Under the pieces are notes generated by a model. The model was not told the DNA's origin and made no database searches. It worked only from the letters and a program-made list of their open reading frames with translations. From Pandoraea norimbergensis (GTDB taxonomy: Bacteria > Pseudomonadota > Gammaproteobacteria > Burkholderiales > Burkholderiaceae): 64,000 bases of DNA. Shown in pieces: positions 27,286 to 35,649 of this stretch (its first letter is position 1; each line of letters starts with the position of its first letter). The stretch spans positions 2,418,001 to 2,482,000 of the forward strand of contig NZ_CP013480.3 in assembly GCF_001465545.3 (NCBI RefSeq). The letters run 5' to 3'. Made by a program: the position numbers and the translations under genes.

Positions 27286-28111
27286 CGATCCTACCCATCC
27301 GAACGATCCGACCGGGTCCAACGATCCGGCGGGCTCCGCCGAGACGACACAGAACACGCAGACCACACTCGGCAACGTGCTGCGCGACGGTTCGCTGCGG
27401 CACGCCGCGCCGTCGTCGCTGCGTGCGCGAATTCAAGCGGATCTGGCCCATGCCGAGCAGCGTGCCGATGCGCGTGTATCGCCGCCTCAATCACCCAAGG
27501 CGACGCAGACACCCTCGACGCCAACGAAGCCTGTGCGTGCGCAAGACACCGCCGATGCAGGATGGGGCTTTCGACTCGCACCGTGGCTCTTCGGCGGTGC
27601 AGGCGGGGCGATTCTTGGTGGCATGGCCGTGGCAATGGCGTTGCTCGTCGCGCGTCCGCCTGCGCCGCCAGAACCGGCAAGCGTGCAGACCACCACAGGG
27701 CTGCAACCGCAGGAGATTGTCGCGAGCCACGTACGCGCGCTGCTTTCGCAGCATCCGATCGATGTGATCTCGACCGATCAGCACACGGTCAAACCCTGGT
27801 TCAATGGCCGCCTGGATTACGCACCACCCGTGGTCGATCTTGCAGCGAAGGGCTTCCCGCTCGCGGGCGGACGGCTCGACTATGTGGGCGGGCGTACGGT
27901 TGCCGTGCTCGTGTATCACACCGACAAGCATCCGATCGATCTGTACGTCTTTCCCGCGCGGGACAAGACGGCCACCGCGCCGAGCCTGACCGGTGCCGAC
28001 GGTTACACCATCGCGCGCTGGCGTCGTGACGGCATGACGTACTGGGCGATCACCGACGCGGAGGCATCGCATTTGCGTGTGTTTGTGGAGGCGTTGCAGG
28101 CGGCAAACTGA
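27272..28111 (+). CDS. Membrane anti-sigma factor
   Basis: 279 residues: a cytosolic N-terminal part (to about 105), one membrane helix (about 107-132), and a periplasmic domain of about 145 residues. It overlaps the ECF gene, the classic sigma/anti-sigma arrangement. The usual zinc motif of anti-sigma domains (H-x3-C-x2-C) is absent; the first 40 residues are Asp/Pro/Thr-rich and the next 30 hold a short basic helix that could bind the sigma factor. The periplasmic part resembles those seen with Cu-related ECF systems. Function is inferred from context. Confidence 0.85.
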   Translation: MNKPDDPTHPNDPTGSNDPAGSAETTQNTQTTLGNVLRDGSLRHAAPSSLRARIQADLAHAEQRADARVSPPQSPKATQTPSTPTKPVRAQDTADAGWGFRLAPWLFGGAGGAILGGMAVAMALLVARPPAPPEPASVQTTTGLQPQEIVASHVRALLSQHPIDVISTDQHTVKPWFNGRLDYAPPVVDLAAKGFPLAGGRLDYVGGRTVAVLVYHTDKHPIDLYVFPARDKTATAPSLTGADGYTIARWRRDGMTYWAITDAEASHLRVFVEALQAAN

Positions 28112-28153
28112 TATCGTGACGACCTGTTCTCTGTGTCTCTGATGGAGTGGGTC

Positions 28154-28969
28154 ATGACGCAAGCCTCGTCGTCCAATAGTTCGCCGGATTCGGCCAAACC
28201 CGTGAATCCGGCGTGGCAAGCCTCGCAGTATGTGAAGTTCGAAGACGAGCGTACGCGTCCCGTGCGCGACCTCGTCGCCGCCATTCCGAATGCGCAAGCC
28301 GGCAAGGTGGCCGATATCGGCTGCGGTCCGGGCAATTCGACCGAAGTGCTGGCCGAGCGCTATCCGTCGGCCGACGTGCAGGGGCTCGACAGTTCGCAGG
28401 ACATGGTCGATGCCGCTCGCAAACGCTTGCCGCAATTTCGATTCGACGTGGTGGATATTGCGGGCTGGCAGGATGGCCCGTTCGACGTGATTCTTGCCAA
28501 TGCCGTGCTGCAATGGCTGCCCGATCACGAAACGCTGTATCCGCACTTGATCGAACGCCTCGCACCGGGCGGCTCGCTGGCGGTGCAGACCCCCGACAAT
28601 CTCGATGAGCCTGCGCACCGTCTGATGCGCGAAGTGGCCGCAGACGGCCCGTGGGCGGCGACGTTGAAGGGCGTGGAACGAACGGCACGCAATGGGGCGG
28701 CGTTTTACTACCCGTTGCTCAAAGCCATGTGCTCGCGTGTGGACATATGGCGCACCACTTACTACCACCCGCTCGCAGGCGGTGCGCCGGCGGTAGTGGA
28801 GTGGTTCAAGGGCAGTGCGCTGCGTCCGTTCCTCGCGAAACTCGACGATGCATCGCGCGAAGCGTTTCTCGCGCGCTACACCGACGAGATTGCGAAGGCT
28901 TACCCGGCGCTTGCCGATGGTACGGTGCTGTTACCGTTCCCGCGGCTCTTCGTGGTGGCCACGCGCTGA
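28154..28969 (+). CDS. tam: Trans-aconitate 2-methyltransferase
   Basis: 271-residue cytosolic SAM-dependent methyltransferase that methylates trans-aconitate, relieving its inhibition of aconitase. It has SAM motif I (VADIGCGPGNS, about 55-65), the acidic LDSSQDM loop, and the Tam-typical run ILANAVLQWLPDH. The ATG at 28154 follows GGAG at 6 bases. Its last 70 bases overlap the end of the convergent ClC gene. Confidence 0.92.
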   Translation: MTQASSSNSSPDSAKPVNPAWQASQYVKFEDERTRPVRDLVAAIPNAQAGKVADIGCGPGNSTEVLAERYPSADVQGLDSSQDMVDAARKRLPQFRFDVVDIAGWQDGPFDVILANAVLQWLPDHETLYPHLIERLAPGGSLAVQTPDNLDEPAHRLMREVAADGPWAATLKGVERTARNGAAFYYPLLKAMCSRVDIWRTTYYHPLAGGAPAVVEWFKGSALRPFLAKLDDASREAFLARYTDEIAKAYPALADGTVLLPFPRLFVVATR

Positions 28970-30282
28970 TCGATCCAGCGGGCCGTACAAGCGGCCCCGG
29001 CTACGGCCAGTAACATCGGTGCGAGAAAATCCTGACTCACGTGTGTGAATTCGAGGGCGAGCACCACGGCCGTGATCGGCATACGCATCGAGACGGCGAG
29101 AAACGCGGTGGCACCGATCAGTGCCGCCGCACCTAATGGGACGGTCATCACATCGGGCAACGCGCCGTTCCACACGCCGCAAAGCACCACGGCGAGCAGT
29201 GCGCCGTTGGCCAGCCCGGGGGTAAGCAGGCCACCGGCCGCGCCAGCGCGCAGGCTGCTCCAGGTGAAGAACACGCGCAATGCGAGCAGGGCGAAGGCAA
29301 GCGCAATCGTCAGTTCGCCGTTGAACGCGAGACCCGCCGGCCCTTTGCCGTTGCCCGGCAACTGCGGATACCAGGCAATCACCCATCCCAGCACCATGAA
29401 GTTCGCCAGCGCGAACACCGGCAGACGCCAGTCGCGCGGTGCCGTTGCGCGTGCGTTTTCGGTCAGCCGGGCGTAAGCCCACGCGGCGACGCCGACGAGC
29501 GGGCCGCACACCAGTGCCCAGACGATCAGCGGCGCACTCACATCGAATACGGGAATCGTGTATTGCTGCTCGGCGCCCATCCCGATCCATGCGACAGCGG
29601 CGGCGATAGCCGACGTCGCGAACGCGGGCAATACCGCGCGCCACGCAAAGGTGCCGAGCAGCACTTCGAGCACGAAGATCGCGCCACCCAGCGGCACGTT
29701 GTACACGGCAGCCAGACCCGCGCCTGCGCCGCAGGCCACCATGAGGCGGCATTGTTCGGGCGTAAGACCTGCGCGACGCGCCAACTGATCGCCGATGAGT
29801 GAACCGAGTTCGCGCGGCGCGACTTCGCGTCCGAGCGGCGAGCCCAGCGCGACGGTCACGATTTGCAGCAAGGCGTGCGCCAGCGTGCTGCCAACCGGCA
29901 TTGCGCGCCCACGCGAAACGGCTTCCTTGATCGGGACGAGTTTGGCGCCGAACCGATACACCGCGAACCAGCCGAGACCGGCAACGACACCGCACAGTGT
30001 CAGTACGGCAAAGCGGCGCTCGGGAGACGCCTCACTCACGCCGCTCAAAAAGCTCTGCGCGCCAAAAACGGTGTCGGTTGCGTAACCAAACGCAAGGTGC
30101 TGAACCACGTGGAGGACGGCGGCGAGCAGGGTGCCCGCGACGCCCGCGCCAATGCCGGTCAGCAACGTGACGACGGCGAGCTTGGCGAGTGAGGGGGTAA
30201 CGACCCGATGGGACCCAGTGACCTGATGCATTGCCGGAGACGGCGTATGGGCGGGGGTTTGGGCAACTTGCCTCGAATTCAT
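28900..30282 (-). CDS. ClC-type chloride channel/antiporter
   Basis: 460 residues, inner membrane, about 16 helix segments in the inverted ClC repeat. The gating-glutamate motif is present as GREVAP (for the usual GREGP). The selectivity stretch that is normally GSGIP is changed (GRAMPVGS), as in some divergent bacterial ClCs, so ion preference may differ. There are no CBS domains. The C-terminal end (about 23 codons) is antisense to the end of tam, an unusual convergent overlap. The start codon is ATG at 30282. Confidence 0.9.
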   Translation of the reverse strand: MNSRQVAQTPAHTPSPAMHQVTGSHRVVTPSLAKLAVVTLLTGIGAGVAGTLLAAVLHVVQHLAFGYATDTVFGAQSFLSGVSEASPERRFAVLTLCGVVAGLGWFAVYRFGAKLVPIKEAVSRGRAMPVGSTLAHALLQIVTVALGSPLGREVAPRELGSLIGDQLARRAGLTPEQCRLMVACGAGAGLAAVYNVPLGGAIFVLEVLLGTFAWRAVLPAFATSAIAAAVAWIGMGAEQQYTIPVFDVSAPLIVWALVCGPLVGVAAWAYARLTENARATAPRDWRLPVFALANFMVLGWVIAWYPQLPGNGKGPAGLAFNGELTIALAFALLALRVFFTWSSLRAGAAGGLLTPGLANGALLAVVLCGVWNGALPDVMTVPLGAAALIGATAFLAVSMRMPITAVVLALEFTHVSQDFLAPMLLAVAGAACTARWIDQRVATTKSRGNGNSTVPSASAG

Positions 30283-30797
30283 GATGCTGCGACTTCCACT
30301 TGGGGGCGAGGGAATACCCGGAGTTTATGGCGCGACGCAGCATAAGTGAAATGAATGTTGCGTTGTAATTTATGAATATTTCGTATGAGTTGGTGGCCCC
30401 TCAACACGTAAGCAGACGGGCAGTGTTGACTCGATCAGGTCGTCTCACTGTCGACGAGAGATGCTGGAAGATGAACGTGAAATGTTCCTCGACGCTGATA
30501 GTGTTTTGGACTTTTAACTGTCTCCGTATTTAATAGAGGAATAATAAATTCTAGAGTGCATATTCCCAACGCGTGATTGGTCATTTCAGGTCGGCAGCCA
30601 TCAGATTCCGTACGTGTAATTCGTCGCGCTTTAAACACGTCAAATGATCAGGTGACACAAATTAAGTAGTGCGATGTACACTATGAGTGAAGTATTGCAA
30701 TAAGCAATATGCAATGTGTGACAAATGGTGTGCGGCAACGGCAGCTGCATCGCCTAGTGCCCGCTAGGTCCTTCCGACGTTTTGCGAGAAACCGACG
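30283..30797. promoter_or_regulatory. AT-rich spacer carrying the pilus operon promoter region
   Basis: About 515 bases with clearly lower GC than the flanking genes and no convincing coding frame. It holds the leftward ClC promoter and the rightward pilus promoter. A perfect inverted repeat TATTGC-AATAA-GCAATA lies at 30693-30709, about 90 bases before the first pilin start. AT-rich promoters of this kind are often silenced by H-NS-like proteins; that is inference. Confidence 0.6.
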
Positions 30798-31325
30798 ATG
30801 AATAAACCAGCTGCGCGCATTACCCTCCTCATGGCAAGCCTTTTGCTTGTCCCACCGCTGCCTGCGCAAGCGGCTATCTACAGCACGGGCACCGCTACCG
30901 CCACATTTACCGTCACGCTGATCATCACGGCGGGCTGCTCGGTTAGCGCCACGCCAATGAGCTTCGGGTCGCTATCCAATCTGAACACCGTGCAGACCGC
31001 CACGTCGACGGTCTCGGTGACCTGCACGAACACCACGCCGTACAACGTCGGGTTGAGCGCAGGCACAGGCACCGGCTCGACGGTTACCGCACGCGTACTC
31101 TCCGGGGCCATCAACGGCAACGCGGCGACCATCGCGTACGGACTCTATCAAGACTCGGGGCATGCAACGGTCTGGGGTACCACGCAAGGCACCAATACGC
31201 AGGCAGGTACCGGCAACGGTAGTGCTCAAGCATTTACCGTTTATGGCCAGTTACCGGTGTCAGCGGGCGCAATCCCTCAGCCGGACACGTACAGCTCGTC
31301 GATCACCGCGACCGTTTACTTCTAG
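30798..31325 (+). CDS. Csu-type pilus major subunit (spore coat protein U domain)
   Basis: 175 residues with a signal peptide (cleavage near AQAA, 25-28) and one SCPU domain, the archaic chaperone-usher pilin fold. It has paired cysteines (C47, C76), Thr/Ser/Gly-rich beta strands, and the closing alternating strand SSSITATVYF that donates to the chaperone groove. First gene of a four-gene cluster (pilin, chaperone, usher, two-domain tip), smaller than the Acinetobacter csu operon. It should build the rod. Confidence 0.92.
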   Translation: MNKPAARITLLMASLLLVPPLPAQAAIYSTGTATATFTVTLIITAGCSVSATPMSFGSLSNLNTVQTATSTVSVTCTNTTPYNVGLSAGTGTGSTVTARVLSGAINGNAATIAYGLYQDSGHATVWGTTQGTNTQAGTGNGSAQAFTVYGQLPVSAGAIPQPDTYSSSITATVYF

Positions 31326-31338
31326 CGAGGGACGGTCG

Positions 31339-32205
31339 ATGACAGGTTTCCGCCTGCGGGCGGAGCAACGCGCCATATTCGGCGCGGCGGGCTCCGTTCG
31401 CGCCTTGATCACCACCACTACGATGCAGCCGGGGCGGTTCGCCCGTGTCGCGGCAAACGTGTCGGTCTTTTCACGTCTGCGCCGGATCGCCACGGTCGCT
31501 GGGGGATGCGTCGCTGCGCTTGTCTCTCTGTCCGCCGGGGCAGCCACGCTGCAAATTTCTCCCGTCACTGTGGAGTTTTCGGCCAAGCAGAATGCCATCG
31601 GGATGACGCTGAGTAACCCGGGAGAGACGCCTGTCTACGGCCAGGTGCGGATCTACGCCTGGACGCAGGAGGGCGGTGAAGACAAGCTCACGCCAACCGA
31701 TACCATCGCCGCCAGTCCGCCGATTCTGCGCATTGACGGCGGTAGCTCGCAGATCATTCGACTGGTACGTGTGGCGAACGCGCCACCCCAAGCCGAACAG
31801 AATTACCGGCTGCTCGTCGATGAGCTGCCCGAGCCCGGACAGCCGGTCCAAGCCGGCATCTCGATCCGCATGCGCTATTCGATCCCTGTGTTCGTGGTTC
31901 CGGCGACAGCCCCCCCGAAACCCGACTTGCACTTCACGCTCAAACGCATCGACGGCAAGTGGCAGTTGGAAGCGGAAAACCGGGGCGGCACGCGCGCGCA
32001 GATCGGCGCGACCCGCCTCGTCGATGCCGCTGGAAAATCTCACCCTGTGACCGATGGCCTGCTCGGTTACGCGCTTGCGGGCCAACGGCGCCTGTTCAGC
32101 GTCACGTGGCCGGTCGACAAAGCACCGGCAACGCCGCTCGCGATCGACGCCGCGATCAATACGGTTCCCACACGCTTCGTCGTCCAAATCGATGGCGGTC
32201 CGTGA
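31339..32205 (+). CDS. Periplasmic pilus chaperone (CsuC-like)
   Basis: PapD-fold chaperone that holds pilins before the usher: two Ig-like domains after the signal peptide (hydrophobic run ending SAGAAT, about 50-70). It shows the family stretches LRIDGGSSQIIRLVR and YRLLVDELPEP near the middle. With ATG 31339 the protein has 288 residues and a long tail before the signal peptide; a GTG at 31459 would give a standard signal. It starts 13 bases after the pilin stop and overlaps the usher start by 14 bases. Confidence 0.9.
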   Translation: MTGFRLRAEQRAIFGAAGSVRALITTTTMQPGRFARVAANVSVFSRLRRIATVAGGCVAALVSLSAGAATLQISPVTVEFSAKQNAIGMTLSNPGETPVYGQVRIYAWTQEGGEDKLTPTDTIAASPPILRIDGGSSQIIRLVRVANAPPQAEQNYRLLVDELPEPGQPVQAGISIRMRYSIPVFVVPATAPPKPDLHFTLKRIDGKWQLEAENRGGTRAQIGATRLVDAAGKSHPVTDGLLGYALAGQRRLFSVTWPVDKAPATPLAIDAAINTVPTRFVVQIDGGP

Positions 32206-34663
32206 GCGCGCGCGTCTTGACGCGAATGCCCTCACTACCGCCCCGGCTCCGGCCCCCGCACCTGCGTCACCCGCTCAGGCGGCCACGGCACGTGTCTTCG
32301 CGAGAGGTGGCATTCGGGCGAGCACGTCGCGTCGCAAGCGGCAGGCCGCCCTGTGGGTGGCAAGTCTGTTCGCCGGTGCACTGGCACCCTTGGCCCCGGC
32401 ATCGGCAGCCGAAGGTGCCCCCGGTGACTACTATCTCGACGTTTCGGTCAATGGCGCTGCCACCGGTGCCATCGCGCGCTTCATCATGCAAGACGGGCGC
32501 CTGAGTGCTGCGGCCGAAGACTTGCAGTCGCTTGGCATCGACGTCAGCCAGCTCAGCATCTCTGGCGACACACAGGTGCCGCTCGATACGATTGGCGGCG
32601 TTCAGTATCGCTACGACGCCTCACGCCAGAGCATCGATATCGCCGTACCCGATACGCTGCGTGTGCCGTTCCAGATTGGCCGTGTCATCCCGCGCGCAGC
32701 GAACGCGATGACGTCGAAAGGCTTTGTGCTGAACTATGACGCGCTGATCGAGCGCGATCGCGTGACCCGTGCGTCGAGCTGGACGGAATTGCGATACTTT
32801 CATCCGGGCGGCGTGTTCAGTCAGACCGGGGTGTTTGACACCTGGTCGCAAAGTCAGACATATCTGCGCTATGACACGTACTGGCGTCACGACAACCCAA
32901 TCGAGATGACGACCTTGCAACTGGGGGACACGATCTCCGGCTCGCTCGCCTGGTCTCGCTCAGTTCGGCTGGCGGGCGTGCAATGGCGCAAGAACTTCGC
33001 ATTGCGGCCCGATCTCGTCACTTTCCCGGTGCCGTCGCTCGGCGGGTCCGCCGCCGTGCCATCGTCCGTCGACGTTTATCTCGACGGCATCCGGCGCTTC
33101 GGCGGCAACGTGCCTGCGGGGCCGTTTGTGATTCGCGAAACGCCGGGGCTGATCGGCAATCTTCAGGCGACCGTCGTCACGCGCGACGCGCTCGGGCGCG
33201 AGAGCGTCGTCAATGTTCCGCTGTATATCGACACGCGCATGCTCTCGGCAGGCCTGTCGAGTTACTCGTTCGAAGTGGGCGCCCCCCGGACTGACTACGG
33301 CTTTCGCTCATGGGGATATGAGCATCGTGTTGCCGCGTCGGCCGCGTATCGCTATGGCGTGTCGGATCGACTCACGACGGAATACCACGCAGAAGGGTCT
33401 TCGGGCCTCGCGAACGCAGGTATCGGCGCACTGGCTTCCTTGTCCGGCTACGGCGTCGTGAGCGCTTCGTTGTCAGGATCTACCGGTCGGCGCAACGGCG
33501 CGCAGATTAGCGTCGGTTACCAATATCTGTCGCGCAACTTCTCGTTCGATTCACTGTTCCAGCGCACCGCCGGTGATTTCAGAGACCTCGCCACGCTGGG
33601 CGGCTCTGCCGTGCCGACAGCGATGGATCGCGTCACGGTGTCTTCGCCGTTCTGGGAGAACCGGACGCTGTCGTTGAGCTACATCGGTATGCGCGGTCCC
33701 GATTTCCCGGCCTCCCGGGTGATTTCAGCCAACGTCTCGTGGCCGGTGCGCTCGACGGCCTCGCTCAATGTGGGCGCGTTCCGGGATATGGCGAATCGCC
33801 GCAGCTACGGGGTGTTTGCGATGCTCAGCTTCACCTTGGGCCCGAACACCGTGGGCTCCGTGTCGCTGGCTCGCCAGCAGGGCGCGACGCAAGCCCTCGT
33901 GGGAGCCAACCATACGCCCGACTACGGCGGCGGCTGGGGGTGGAATGTGCTTGGGGGTGTCAACGACAGCGTGCGCATCGGGCAGGCTCAGGCGCAATAT
34001 CTGGGCCGCTACGGGCAAGCGTCGGCACTGGCGCAGACCTATGACGGGCAGACGCGCGTCGGCGTCGGACTGACCGGCGCCGTCGTCGCCATGGACGGCG
34101 GTGTCTACCCGGCGCGCCGCATCTTCGACAGCTTTGCGCTGGTCAAGACGGACGCGGATGCCGACGTTCCCGTCCTGCGCGAACAATTACCGGTCGGGCG
34201 AACCAACAGTGGCGGCAGTCTCGTCATTCCCGATCTCAACGGCTATCAGACCAACCGCCTCAGCGTCGACACGACCGACCTGCCGGCCGACATGCGCATC
34301 ATGCCCGCTGCGCGCGCCGTGGTCCCTGAGTCGGGCGGCGGGGTGCTGGTCTCGTTCCCGGTGCATCGTTACCGCGCCGCGCTCCTCACGCTGGTGACAG
34401 CCGACGGCACCCCCTTGCAACTTGGGGCGCGTGTCACGCACCGCGAGACCGGTGCACAAATGATCGTTGGCTACGATGGCCAGACGTTCATCGACGGTTT
34501 GCTGCCCGAGAACACGCTCGTGGTGTCGCAAGCTAACGGCGCATGCGACGTGACGTTCGCTTACGACCCAATCACGCAAGGCGCTATGGCGCGAATCGGA
34601 CCGCTGGTCTGTACACCCGAGCCCGTAGCCGCGTCCCCCAAACTGCCGAGGCGAGCCCGATGA
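32192..34663 (+). CDS. Outer-membrane usher of the Csu-type pilus (CsuD-like)
   Basis: 823-residue FimD/PapC-family usher: N-terminal chaperone-binding domain (about 80-190), 24-strand barrel with plug (FPVPSLGGSAAVPSSVDVYLDG, about 280-360), and two C-terminal domains (after 680). Signal peptide h-region is at about 58-78, preceded by an unusually long Ala/Pro-rich tail. ATG 32192 overlaps the chaperone gene by 14 bases. It overlaps the tip gene by ATGA (34660-34663). All parts look intact. Confidence 0.94.
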   Translation: MAVRERARLDANALTTAPAPAPAPASPAQAATARVFARGGIRASTSRRKRQAALWVASLFAGALAPLAPASAAEGAPGDYYLDVSVNGAATGAIARFIMQDGRLSAAAEDLQSLGIDVSQLSISGDTQVPLDTIGGVQYRYDASRQSIDIAVPDTLRVPFQIGRVIPRAANAMTSKGFVLNYDALIERDRVTRASSWTELRYFHPGGVFSQTGVFDTWSQSQTYLRYDTYWRHDNPIEMTTLQLGDTISGSLAWSRSVRLAGVQWRKNFALRPDLVTFPVPSLGGSAAVPSSVDVYLDGIRRFGGNVPAGPFVIRETPGLIGNLQATVVTRDALGRESVVNVPLYIDTRMLSAGLSSYSFEVGAPRTDYGFRSWGYEHRVAASAAYRYGVSDRLTTEYHAEGSSGLANAGIGALASLSGYGVVSASLSGSTGRRNGAQISVGYQYLSRNFSFDSLFQRTAGDFRDLATLGGSAVPTAMDRVTVSSPFWENRTLSLSYIGMRGPDFPASRVISANVSWPVRSTASLNVGAFRDMANRRSYGVFAMLSFTLGPNTVGSVSLARQQGATQALVGANHTPDYGGGWGWNVLGGVNDSVRIGQAQAQYLGRYGQASALAQTYDGQTRVGVGLTGAVVAMDGGVYPARRIFDSFALVKTDADADVPVLREQLPVGRTNSGGSLVIPDLNGYQTNRLSVDTTDLPADMRIMPAARAVVPESGGGVLVSFPVHRYRAALLTLVTADGTPLQLGARVTHRETGAQMIVGYDGQTFIDGLLPENTLVVSQANGACDVTFAYDPITQGAMARIGPLVCTPEPVAASPKLPRRAR

Positions 34664-35628
34664 AGCGCTTTATCCTGCTCTCGATCCTGATCATGACGGC
34701 CCTGTTTGCGACGCCATCGGCGCAGGCGCAGACCTGTTCGCTGGGCGCGCCGAGCGTTGCTTTCACGCCGTTCAGTCCGATCACGGGCGCCGCGGTGACG
34801 ACCACCGGCACGGTTCAGGTCACGTGCACGTGGCCGCTCCTCAATCTGGTGCCGAACGTGAAGATCTGTCTGGACTTTTCGGCGACATCACCTCGTTCGC
34901 TCTCGGCGAGCGGCACGACCGGCACCATTGCGTACGACATGTATATCGACAGCGGCTATGCCACGCCGTGGGGAAACACCCCATCCACTGCCTTATCGAC
35001 CACGTTCAGCAACTCGATCATCGGCTATACGGGCAGTACCAATATCAATATCTACGCCAGAATCGGGGCGAATCAGACCACCGTGCCGACCACCGGAAAT
35101 GCCAATACGGTCTACTCGACGACCTATCCCGCCAGCGACGTCAAGTTGTCCTATCAGTTCTACCTGCTGGTCGTACCCGCGTGTGGCGCGACAGGCTTTA
35201 CCACTGGCACGACAAACCCGTTCACCGTCAACGTCACCGTCGTGAACAACTGCACGATCAACGCGACGGGTCTCACCTTCGGGCCGTCTTCCACGCTGAG
35301 CAATACGCTGACCGCGCAAGGCTCGCTTGCCGTGCAGTGCACCAACAACGATGCGTTTCAGATCTTGTTGAGCAGCGGCACAAGCGGGCAAGTGGGCGCG
35401 CGCACCATGAAAGGCCAGACGCTGGGTGCCACCATTCCGTACCAGCTTTATACGGACAGCGCGTATTCGACGGCTTGGGGGGATGGCACGGGCGGCACGT
35501 CGACTTACCTTGGCACCGGTACGGGGATAGCGGCATCGATTCCCATCTATGGCCGAATTCTTCCGCAGCCGTCGACGCCCGCGCCGGATACCTACAAGGA
35601 CACCATCACGGCAACCATTCAGTTCTGA
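34660..35628 (+). CDS. Two-domain Csu-type pilus tip adhesin (CsuE-like)
   Basis: 322 residues with a signal peptide (MKRFILLSILIMTALF, cleavage near AQA, 24) and two SCPU domains (about 25-172 and 178-322). Two-domain subunits of this type form the tip of archaic pili, where hydrophobic finger loops bind plastics and other surfaces. The second domain ends with the donor-strand-like ITATIQF. Its start overlaps the usher stop. The histidine kinase gene meets it tail to tail 21 bases later. Confidence 0.9.
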   Translation: MKRFILLSILIMTALFATPSAQAQTCSLGAPSVAFTPFSPITGAAVTTTGTVQVTCTWPLLNLVPNVKICLDFSATSPRSLSASGTTGTIAYDMYIDSGYATPWGNTPSTALSTTFSNSIIGYTGSTNINIYARIGANQTTVPTTGNANTVYSTTYPASDVKLSYQFYLLVVPACGATGFTTGTTNPFTVNVTVVNNCTINATGLTFGPSSTLSNTLTAQGSLAVQCTNNDAFQILLSSGTSGQVGARTMKGQTLGATIPYQLYTDSAYSTAWGDGTGGTSTYLGTGTGIAASIPIYGRILPQPSTPAPDTYKDTITATIQF

Positions 35629-35649
35629 GCGCGCGCTGTCGCGCACGAA

